DNA from: DASRIA01 sp035650255
GTDB lineage: Bacteria; Actinomycetota; Thermoleophilia; Solirubrobacterales; JBBDJG01
Assembly (NCBI GenBank): GCA_035650255.1
Contig: DASRIA010000034.1
Location: 1 to 64,000, forward strand
Length of the DNA stretch: 64,000 bases
Direction of reading: 5' to 3'
The position numbers and the translations under genes are program-made. Shown here piece by piece: positions 57,998 through 64,000 of the stretch. Below the pieces are notes generated by a model. It worked only from the letters and a program-made list of their open reading frames with translations, did no database searches and was not told the DNA's origin. How positions within the stretch are numbered: position 1 is the first letter of the stretch; every line of letters starts with the position of its first letter.

Positions 57998-58184
57998 GTC
58001 CGTCCGTTTCTCGAGAGATAGCCCTGCCCGCCCCAGGAGTTGGGCCGGCGAGCCCTGCATTCGGGCACGGCCAGAGGCCGCGCGCGACCGGTAAAGGCTA
58101 GCAAAGCGCCTCGGAAGAAATATCCAGGGGATTTCGCCCTCACCTGAGGTCCTGTGGCGTCGCCCAACGCCCCGCCGCCGACCA

Positions 58185-58958
58185 TCAGGCTGCGGCGCGA
58201 TCCTGCTTGAGATGCCATGGGGTCAGGATCCGGGGGCCCTCCGCGGTCACCGCGATGGTGTGCTCGAAATGGGCCGTGAGGGAGCCGTCCTGGGAATAGA
58301 TGGCCCAGTTGTCGTCCCCCATCCGGACCGCGTGGCCGCCCGCGCACACCATCGGCTCGACGCAGAAGACCATGCCCTCCTCGAGCACCATGCCCCGGCC
58401 GGCTTCGCCGAAGTTCGGCACCTGCGGGTCCTCGTGCATCTGCCGGCCGATCCCGTGGCCGACCAGCGAGCGGATCACGGACAGGCCGTCGCGCTCCACC
58501 CGCTCCTGGACGGCGTGGGAGACGTCGCCCAGGCGGTTGCCCGGCACGGCCTGCGCGGTGGCGGCCTCGAGCGACTCGCGGGTCGCCTTCAGCAGGCGGG
58601 CCGCGGTCGGGCTGACGGGGCGCAGCGCCACGGTCAGCGCGGCGTCGGCAACCCAGCCCTCGTACACCACGCCCACGTCGATCGACAGCACGTCGCCGGA
58701 GACCAGCTCGTAATCGCCGGGGATGCCGTGCACGACCATCGAGTTGGGGGACGTGCAGATCGATGCGGGAAAGCCCCGGTACCCCTTGAACGCAGGCTCG
58801 CCGCCCCGCCCGCGAATGAACTTGTCCCCCGCCCGGTCGAGGTCGGCCGTCGTGACGCCCGGCCGGCACATCCCGCGCAGCATGCTCAGGCAGCCGGCGA
58901 CGATCTCGCCGGCCTCGGCCATGACCTCGATCTCTTCGGGTGTCTTGCGGACGATCAA
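58185..58958 (-). CDS. map: Methionine aminopeptidase
   Basis: A 257-residue type I enzyme that removes the initiator Met. The start is a TTG overlapping the adk stop (TTGA), giving IVRKTPEEIEVM, the usual beginning. Metal ligands are visible in VLSIDVGVVYEGWVADAALT (Asp, Asp), GHGIGRQMHEDPQVPNFG (His), and FCVEPM and DGSLTAHFEHTIAV (Glu, Glu). Order secY-adk-map is standard for actinobacteria. Confidence 0.95.
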   Translation of the reverse strand: MIVRKTPEEIEVMAEAGEIVAGCLSMLRGMCRPGVTTADLDRAGDKFIRGRGGEPAFKGYRGFPASICTSPNSMVVHGIPGDYELVSGDVLSIDVGVVYEGWVADAALTVALRPVSPTAARLLKATRESLEAATAQAVPGNRLGDVSHAVQERVERDGLSVIRSLVGHGIGRQMHEDPQVPNFGEAGRGMVLEEGMVFCVEPMVCAGGHAVRMGDDNWAIYSQDGSLTAHFEHTIAVTAEGPRILTPWHLKQDRAAA

Positions 58959-59629
58959 ACCTTTTCCTCGAACTTCAGGCTCGCGAGCGTCGCCCGGATG
59001 GCATCGCCGACCTTCTCCGGATCGCGGGCCCCGTCCACCCGGCGCAGCATCCCCTTGCGCTCGTAGTACCCGATCAGCGGCTCCGTCTTGTCGTGGTACT
59101 GCTGTAGCCGGTGCTGGATGACCTCGGGCTTGTCGTCGTCGCGCTGCACCAGGCGGCTGCCGTCCATGTCGCATCGCTCCGGGTGCTTCGGCGGGTCGAA
59201 CTTCAAATGGAAGTTGTGCTGGCCCTTGACGCACACGCGGCGTCCCGAGAGCCGGTCCACGACGGTTTCCTCGTCGACGTCGATCAGCAGGGCCGCCCCC
59301 AGCGACCGGCCACGCTTCTCGAGCTCCTCGTCGAGCGCCTGTGCCTGCCGCTCCGTGCGCGGGAAGCCGTCGAGGATGAAGCCCTTGCTCGTGTCCTGCT
59401 TCTCCAGGCAGTCGAGGATCATGGCGATGATCAGGTCATCGGGCACGAGGTCGCCGCGGTCCATGTACTCCTTTGCCTTCACGCCCAGCTCGGTCTCGTC
59501 GCGCACGGCGTCGCGCAGCATGTTCCCGGTGGCCAGATAGGGAAGGCCGAAGTCCTTTACGAGCCGCTCCGCCTGAGTGCCTTTTCCAGCGCCGGGTGGA
59601 CCGAGCAGTATCAAGTTCAGCTCAGGCAC
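58955..59629 (-). CDS. adk: Adenylate kinase
   Basis: A 224-residue kinase. The P-loop is LLGPPGAGKGTQAERL; DGFPRTERQAQALDE is the AMP-binding region, and the LID is long (VCVKGQHNFHLKFDPPKHPE, then RCDMDGSRLVQR). Long LIDs often bind zinc through four Cys; here only two cysteines remain (CVKG and CDMDG), so the site looks lost. It keeps the ATP-AMP-ADP balance. Seven bases separate it from the secY stop upstream. Confidence 0.97.
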   Translation of the reverse strand: MPELNLILLGPPGAGKGTQAERLVKDFGLPYLATGNMLRDAVRDETELGVKAKEYMDRGDLVPDDLIIAMILDCLEKQDTSKGFILDGFPRTERQAQALDEELEKRGRSLGAALLIDVDEETVVDRLSGRRVCVKGQHNFHLKFDPPKHPERCDMDGSRLVQRDDDKPEVIQHRLQQYHDKTEPLIGYYERKGMLRRVDGARDPEKVGDAIRATLASLKFEEKV

Positions 59630-59636
59630 GGCCGGG

Positions 59637-60908
59637 CTATTTCAAGAAGCCCTCGTAGTTGCGCATCATGAGCTGCGCCTCCAGCTGCTTCACAGTGTCG
59701 AGCGCGACGCCGATCGCGATCAGCAGCGAGGTGCCGCCGAAGTAGAAGTTGGCGCCGGTCTGGTTGAACAGCAGCGTGGGGAACGCGGCCACGACCGCGA
59801 GGAAGATCGCTCCCGGGAACGTCAGGCGGGCCAGGATGCGATCCAGGTACTCGGCCGTCGGGCGGCCGGGGCGTACGCCGGGTATGAAGCCCCCGTATTT
59901 CTTGAGGTTGTCGGCCTGGTCCACCGGGTTGAAGGTGACCGCCGTATAGAAGTACGTGAAGATGAAGATGAAGAAGCATTCGCCCACGATGAACGCCCAG
60001 CCGTTGGGATTGAAGAACGCGGAGACGTCCTGCGCCCATTGCGCCTGGCTCAGCTCCCCGATGGTCGGCGGGAACGCCATGATCGAGGCGGCGAAGATCA
60101 CGGGGATCACGCCCGCCATGTTCACGCGCAGCGGCAGGTAGGTGGAACCGCCGCTCGTCATGCGGCGCCCCACGACCCGCTTCGCGTACTGGACCGGAAT
60201 CCGGCGCTGCCCCTCCTGGATGAAGACGATGCCGACGATCACGGCCAGCGCGATGAACGGCATCATCACGACGAAGACCTGATCCGGGTTCGTCCACCAC
60301 GCCTGCACGCCGGGCAGCAGGCCGGCGACGATCGACGCGAAGATCATCAGTGAGATGCCGTTGCCGATGCCGCGCTGGGTGATCAGCTCACCCATCCACA
60401 TGAGCAGCGTGCAGCCGGCGGTCAGCGTGACCATGATCATGAAGAGCTTGCCGAAGGTGAGCGTGCCGACGATGCTCTCGCCCGACTGGTTGCCGATCGT
60501 CCGGAACAGGAACACGAAGCCGAGCGACTGCGCGGCGGCCAGGGCGACCGTCAGGTAGCGGGTGTACTGCGTGATCTTCTGCTGCCCCACCTCGCCCTCT
60601 TTCTGGAGCTTCTCCAGCGTGGGAACGGCGACGGTCAGGAGCTGCAGGATGATCGACGCGGTGATGTAGGGCATGATCCCCAGCGAGAAGATCGCGAAGT
60701 TCTGCAGCCCGCCTCCGGAGAACAGGTTGAGGAAGCCGAGGATGTTGGACCCGTTGAAGCTGTCCCCCACGCTCTTCACCGCGTCCACGTCGACGCCGGG
60801 GACCGGCACCACCGCACCCAGGCGGTAGAGCGCCAGGATCGCGGCCGTGAACAGGATCTTCCGCCGGATCTCGGGAACGCTGAATGCGTTGGCGATCGTC
60901 GCGATCAT
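59637..60908 (-). CDS. secY: Protein translocase subunit SecY
   Basis: A 423-residue ten-helix channel protein. Signatures: GIMPYITASIILQLLTVAVP (helix 2, plug region), GIGNGISLMIFASIVAGLLP, and the cytoplasmic loops with YLPLRVNMAGVIPVIFAASI. Near the C-terminus FYFGGTSLLIAIGVALDTVK and LEAQLMMRNYEGFL complete it. It forms the Sec translocon in the membrane with SecE and SecG. The ATG overlaps the rplO stop (ATGA). Confidence 0.98.
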   Translation of the reverse strand: MIATIANAFSVPEIRRKILFTAAILALYRLGAVVPVPGVDVDAVKSVGDSFNGSNILGFLNLFSGGGLQNFAIFSLGIMPYITASIILQLLTVAVPTLEKLQKEGEVGQQKITQYTRYLTVALAAAQSLGFVFLFRTIGNQSGESIVGTLTFGKLFMIMVTLTAGCTLLMWMGELITQRGIGNGISLMIFASIVAGLLPGVQAWWTNPDQVFVVMMPFIALAVIVGIVFIQEGQRRIPVQYAKRVVGRRMTSGGSTYLPLRVNMAGVIPVIFAASIMAFPPTIGELSQAQWAQDVSAFFNPNGWAFIVGECFFIFIFTYFYTAVTFNPVDQADNLKKYGGFIPGVRPGRPTAEYLDRILARLTFPGAIFLAVVAAFPTLLFNQTGANFYFGGTSLLIAIGVALDTVKQLEAQLMMRNYEGFLK

Positions 60909-61423
60909 GACTTGCTGCGCCTCCAGGGCTCCTTCGGCGGGATCACCGTGCAGGTGCCGCCGGCGCTCTCGATGGCCTCGCGCGCCTTTGCGCTGAACCC
61001 GTGCGCCGACACGACCAGGTTCTTGCGCTCGACCTCACCCCGGGCCAGGATCTTGACCGGAGTGTCCTTGCGCGTCGCCAGACCACGCGCCCGCAGCGTC
61101 GCGGGCGTCACCTCCTCGCCGTCCTCGAAGCGGTTGAGGTCCGCGAGGTTGACCGGCTGGTTGTGGGTGCGGAAGGGCTCGAAGGGCATGGACTTCTTCA
61201 TGTGCGGGCCGCGCAGCTTGCGCATCCGCATGTGCAGCGGGTTCTGGCCGCCCTCGTAGCCCGCCTTGCGCTTGTTGCCGGAGCGCGCGCCGGCGCCCTT
61301 CTGGCCGCGCCCCGCGGTCCGGCCGTAACCCGAGCCCTCGCCCCGGCCGACGCGCTTGCGCGCCTTGCGCGCACCGCGCGGCGGAGTCAGCGTGTGCAGG
61401 CCGATGTCGGCGTCTTCAGGCAT
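60905..61423 (-). CDS. rplO: 50S ribosomal protein L15
   Basis: A 172-residue L15. LHTLTPPRGARKARKRVGRG is followed by GSGYGRTAGRGQKGAGARSG, the conserved basic start, and by GGQNPLHMRMRKLRGPHMKK. It is somewhat longer than E. coli L15 (144). It overlaps rpmD by 8 bases and secY by 4. Confidence 0.97.
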   Translation of the reverse strand: MPEDADIGLHTLTPPRGARKARKRVGRGEGSGYGRTAGRGQKGAGARSGNKRKAGYEGGQNPLHMRMRKLRGPHMKKSMPFEPFRTHNQPVNLADLNRFEDGEEVTPATLRARGLATRKDTPVKILARGEVERKNLVVSAHGFSAKAREAIESAGGTCTVIPPKEPWRRSKS

Positions 61424-61607
61424 TTGCCGTCTCCTCGATCTCGACCAGATGGGCCACGCGCCGCAGCATTCCCCGCAGCGCAGGATTGTCGGACCGCTCC
61501 GTCGTCGTGCCGATGCCGCGCAGGCCCAGGGAGCGCAGGGTCTCGCGCTGCGGGCGGTTCGCCCCCGCGGCGCTGCGACGCTGCCTGATCACGAGCTTGG
61601 AGGCCAT
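61416..61607 (-). CDS. rpmD: 50S ribosomal protein L30
   Basis: A 63-residue L30: SKLVIRQRRSAAGANRPQRE, TLRSLGLRGIGTTTERSDNP and LRGMLRRVAHLVEIEE follow the family pattern. The start was set at MASKLV, 4 bases after the rpsE stop; an upstream in-frame Met would lie inside rpsE. Confidence 0.95.
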   Translation of the reverse strand: MASKLVIRQRRSAAGANRPQRETLRSLGLRGIGTTTERSDNPALRGMLRRVAHLVEIEETANA

Positions 61608-61611
61608 GCTC

Positions 61612-62205
61612 CTACTCCGCTGCCGCCCCGGCGGGAGCAGGCGCAGCCGCCGTCTCGTCACCGGATGCGACGCTCTTCGCGGCGGGCCGCTCCTCCAGGC
61701 CGAGCACTTCGGCCACGGTCTTGCCGCGCAGCGCGGCGATCTCCTCGGGCCGCTTCAGGCCGCGGAGCCCCGCGACCGTCGCCTTCACGAGGTTGATCGG
61801 GTTCTGCGTGCCGAGGCTCTTGGACAGCACGTCCTTGATGCCGGCCAGCTCGAGCACGGCGCGCACGGGGCCGCCGGCGATCACGCCGGTTCCCTCCGAG
61901 GCGGGCTTCAGGAGCACCTGCCCGGAGCCGTAGCGGCCGACGATCTGATGCGTGATCGTCTGGTGGTGCTTCGGGACGCGGAAAAGGCTCTTCTTGCCGC
62001 GCTCCACCGCCTTCTGGATCGCGAGCGGCACCTCGTTGGCCTTGCCGTAGCCCACGCCGACGATCTGGTCCTCGTCGCCGACCACCACCAGGGCGGTGAA
62101 CGAGAAGCGCCGGCCGCCCTTCACGACCTTCGCCACGCGGTTGATGGCCACGACCCGTTCCTGGAGGTCGAGTCCCTGGGGGTTTATGCGATCGTCGCGG
62201 GCCAT
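61612..62205 (-). CDS. rpsE: 30S ribosomal protein S5
   Basis: A 197-residue S5 with its double-stranded RNA-binding domain (RVVAINRVAKVVKGGRRFSF) and the C-terminal KATVAGLRGLKRPEEIAALR. The end has an alanine-rich extension of about 25 residues (KSVASGDETAAAPAPAG), longer than in most species. It acts in decoding accuracy. Confidence 0.97.
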   Translation of the reverse strand: MARDDRINPQGLDLQERVVAINRVAKVVKGGRRFSFTALVVVGDEDQIVGVGYGKANEVPLAIQKAVERGKKSLFRVPKHHQTITHQIVGRYGSGQVLLKPASEGTGVIAGGPVRAVLELAGIKDVLSKSLGTQNPINLVKATVAGLRGLKRPEEIAALRGKTVAEVLGLEERPAAKSVASGDETAAAPAPAGAAAE

Positions 62206-62239
62206 TTCGTGAGGGTACTAAAGGGGTCTGTCTAGACCG

Positions 62240-62599
62240 TTAGAACTTGAGCCCGCCTTCGCGGGCGCCGTCGGCAAGCGCTTTCACGCGGCCGTGGTAC
62301 TTGTAGCCGCCCCGGTCGAAGACGCATGCCTCCACGCCGGCGTCGGCGGCTCGCTGCGCCAGGACCTCGCCCACGCGCTTGGCCTGGTCCATCGCCTTGA
62401 GCCCGCGGAGGTCCGGCTCGAACCACCGCACGGAGGCGACGGTGTGGCCGCGGTCGTCGTCGATGAGCTGGGCCACGAGGCCGCGGTTCGAGCGGAACAC
62501 GGACAGCCGGGGGCGCTCGGCGGTGCCGACAGCTCGCGCCCGGATGCGCCGGCGGCGCCGGTCGCGGCGCGCGCGCTTCTCGATGACCGCGGTCGTCAT
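62240..62599 (-). CDS. rplR: 50S ribosomal protein L18
   Basis: A 119-residue L18, binding 5S rRNA: RRIRARAVGTAERPRLSVFR, SNRGLVAQLIDDDRGHTVAS and CVFDRGGYKYHGRVKALADG, the standard motifs. Its ATG overlaps the rplF stop by 4 bases. Confidence 0.97.
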   Translation of the reverse strand: MTTAVIEKRARRDRRRRRIRARAVGTAERPRLSVFRSNRGLVAQLIDDDRGHTVASVRWFEPDLRGLKAMDQAKRVGEVLAQRAADAGVEACVFDRGGYKYHGRVKALADGAREGGLKF

Positions 62600-63129
62600 G
62601 CGCGCTTGCCCACCTTCCGTGCCACGTGCTCGCCTGCGTAACGCACGCCCTTCCCCTTGTAGGGCTCGGGCGGCCGGAACTTCCGGATGCGCGCGGCGAT
62701 CTCGCCGACGACCTGCTTGTCGTTTCCGCGCACGACGATCTGGGTGGGCACGGGCACCTCGAACTCGATGCCCTCGGGCGCTTCGATCCGCACCGGGTGC
62801 GAGAAGCCGAGCGCCAGCTCCAGCGTGTTGCCCTTCAGCTGCGCGCGGTACCCGACGCCCTGGATCTCGAGCCGTTTCTCGAAGCCGCTCGTGACTCCCT
62901 CGACCATGTTGCTGACGAGGCTGCGCGTGAGACCGTGCAACGCGCGGTGCTCACCGCGGTCGGTCGGGCGCTTCACCACCAGCGTGGAGTCCTCGCGCTC
63001 GAAGGACATGTCGCGGGAGACCGCCTGCTGGAGCTCACCGCGCGGGCCGCGGACGACCACCAGCCCGTCGTCGATCTGCACCTCGACCGTCTCGGGAATC
63101 GGAATCGGAAGTCGGCCGATGCGGCTCAT
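62596..63129 (-). CDS. rplF: 50S ribosomal protein L6
   Basis: A 177-residue L6 with two related domains: SRIGRLPIPIPETVEVQIDD begins the first, and the second ends with IRKFRPPEPYKGKGVRYAGE, the conserved C-terminal block. It contacts 23S rRNA near the factor-binding site. The ATG overlaps the rpsH stop by one base. Confidence 0.98.
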   Translation of the reverse strand: MSRIGRLPIPIPETVEVQIDDGLVVVRGPRGELQQAVSRDMSFEREDSTLVVKRPTDRGEHRALHGLTRSLVSNMVEGVTSGFEKRLEIQGVGYRAQLKGNTLELALGFSHPVRIEAPEGIEFEVPVPTQIVVRGNDKQVVGEIAARIRKFRPPEPYKGKGVRYAGEHVARKVGKRA

Positions 63130-63557
63130 TACCAGACGTGTGCGAGGACCTCGCCGCCGACACGCTCGCGGCGCGCCTGGTTCGCGGTCATGAGGCCTTT
63201 GGAAGTGGTCAGGATGGCGGTGCCCATGCCGCCCAGCACGCGCGGCAGCTGGTCCGTGTTGGCGTACTGGCGCCGGCCGGGCTTGGAGATGCGCTTCAGG
63301 CCGCTGATCACCGGCTCGCGGTCCTCCGTGTACTTGAGCCGGATCCGCAGCGCCTGGAACTCCGCCGTCGTCTTGTGGCTCTTGGCTCCCGGCGGGCGGT
63401 CCGTCGCCTCCACGCCGAACCCGAGGATGTAGCCCTCCTGCTCGAGCACGCGGGCAAGCTCCTGGTTCATGCGCGAGGCCGGGACGACGACATCGTCGTG
63501 GTCCGCGTGGATCGCGTTGCGAACGCGTGTCAGGAAGTCTGCGACTGAATCCGTCAA
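63129..63557 (-). CDS. rpsH: 30S ribosomal protein S8
   Basis: A 142-residue S8: SVADFLTRVRNAIHADHDDV, then GLKRISKPGRRQYANTDQLP and LGGMGTAILTTSKGLMTANQ are family landmarks. It binds helix 21 of 16S rRNA and commonly represses the spc operon. It is slightly longer than usual because of an insert (EATDRPPGAKSHKTTAEFQ). Confidence 0.98.
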   Translation of the reverse strand: MTDSVADFLTRVRNAIHADHDDVVVPASRMNQELARVLEQEGYILGFGVEATDRPPGAKSHKTTAEFQALRIRLKYTEDREPVISGLKRISKPGRRQYANTDQLPRVLGGMGTAILTTSKGLMTANQARRERVGGEVLAHVW

Positions 63558-63597
63558 GAGATCTCTCTGGCTCTGCTCGGTAGGTGCTGCAGCCCGG

Positions 63598-63783
63598 CTA
63601 CCACGACGACTTGGTCATGCCCGGGATCATGCCCTGGTGGGCGATCTCCCGCAGGCAGATCCGGCACAGGCCGAACTTCCGGTAGTACGCCCGCGAGCGG
63701 CCGCACCGGCGACAGCGATTGTAGTTACGCGTCTTGAACTTGCTTCCGCGCTGCTGGCGGACTTTCTGTGACGTCTTGGCCAT
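63598..63783 (-). CDS. rpsN: 30S ribosomal protein S14 type Z
   Basis: A 61-residue zinc-binding S14: CRRCGRSRAYYRKFGLCRIC contains two CxxC pairs, and the end is HQGMIPGMTKSSW. It lies between rplE and rpsH as usual. Confidence 0.97.
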   Translation of the reverse strand: MAKTSQKVRQQRGSKFKTRNYNRCRRCGRSRAYYRKFGLCRICLREIAHQGMIPGMTKSSW

Positions 63784-63789
63784 GTTCTC

Positions 63790-64000
63790 CTATTCGCTCT
63801 CTTCCGAGGGGGCTGCGCCGCCCTCGTCTCCTGCGCCGCCTTCACCCGCGGCTCCGTCCTCGGAGGCCTCCTCCTCGGGCTCGCCCCGCTCCGCCTTGAG
63901 CTGCGCGGCCGCCGCTTCCTCGGCCTCTCGCTTGGCCTGCTGCTCGAGCTGCTGCTGGCGCATCTCGGCGGCCGTGGGGCCGCGGTCCTCGGCGCGGAAA
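63790..64000 (-). CDS. rplE: 50S ribosomal protein L5, C-terminal end with acidic extension (partial)
   Basis: Only the last 69 residues are in the window; the gene continues beyond base 64000. By position (upstream of rpsN) this is rplE. The first visible residues FR would fit the usual L5 ending (GMPFR), after which the frame continues for about 67 more residues: a Gln/Glu/Ala-rich helical part (AEMRQQQLEQQAKREAEE), then a Gly/Glu/Asp tail (EEEASEDGAAGEGG). L5 itself contacts 5S rRNA and the P-site tRNA. I infer the identity from gene order and that junction, since the conserved L5 core is not visible. Confidence 0.75.
   Translation of the reverse strand, partial: FRAEDRGPTAAEMRQQQLEQQAKREAEEAAAAQLKAERGEPEEEASEDGAAGEGGAGDEGGAAPSEESE

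Noticed and set aside
57998..58184. A hidden infA frame between map and rpmJ
   Set aside because: The gap is shorter than an IF1 gene (about 220 bases), and no frame in it shows the IF1 OB-fold sequence.

Overview
The window looks like chromosomal DNA from a high-GC actinobacterium, most likely of the Thermoleophilia (Solirubrobacterales/Gaiellales type). This lineage call is an inference. It rests on base composition, frequent GTG and TTG starts, very dense packing with many 1-4 base overlaps, actinobacterial-type ribosomal proteins, and abundant lipid/CoA genes next to minor pilins. I see no phage, transposon, integrase or CRISPR array, and no gene-free stretch longer than about 240 bases.

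Layout. 1-6.5 kb: small lipid/CoA and detoxification genes (SDR, RidA-like, MaoC-like, metallo-beta-lactamase fold, a TetR regulator divergent from a hotdog thioesterase, alpha/beta hydrolases, a PlsC-type acyltransferase). 6.5-13.3 kb: glycerol kinase and a glycosyltransferase, a 70-residue biotinyl carrier with an unusual crotonase, and a MacB/FtsX-type ABC exporter. 13.4-20.2 kb: biotin synthesis, bioB-bioF-bioD and then bioA, split by two genes on the other strand. 20.3-26.5 kb: rubredoxin, Nudix, DUF779, an FMN split-barrel protein, aldehyde dehydrogenase with SCP2, a methyltransferase and a thiolase. 26.6-36.6 kb: a secreted GH2 hydrolase, an HxlR regulator with its CMD-family target, esterases, Mn superoxide dismutase, an MMPL exporter, and a CsoR copper sensor divergent from a His-rich DUF4396 membrane protein. 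tRNA-Pro(CGG) follows at 36.6 kb.

36.9-50.6 kb holds the two most unusual proteins. One is an ECF sigma factor carrying its own anti-sigma-like zinc finger, a membrane segment and a long low-complexity tail. The other is a single reading frame joining a degenerate response-regulator receiver and LuxR/NarL helix-turn-helix to a PBP4-type D,D-carboxypeptidase across a signal-peptide-like membrane segment. Between them lie an acyl-CoA synthetase behind a tiny IF2N-like protein, an ABC-2 transporter, a CmcI-like protein, a patatin-like lipase and an R2lox-like oxidase; ligA and surE follow.

50.7-54.1 kb: three prepilin-like genes, the last with a predicted beta-helical repeat domain. 54.1-64 kb, all on the minus strand: the end of the spc operon and the alpha operon, in transcription order rplE (partial), rpsN, rpsH, rplF, rplR, rpsE, rpmD, rplO, secY, adk, map, rpmJ, rpsM, rpsK, rpsD, rpoA, rplQ, truA. 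infA is absent from its usual place between map and rpmJ, and rplE carries a long acidic C-terminal tail. Strong hairpins lie after rpsD and after rplQ.

How the genes work together. Biotin made by BioBFDA could load the nearby carrier protein. The acyl-CoA synthetase, thiolase, crotonase, MaoC, SCP2 and thioesterase genes point to active fatty-acid or acyl-CoA metabolism. The cell-surface theme (PBP4 fusion, membrane-tethered sigma factor, pilins, exporters) suggests envelope sensing and remodelling.
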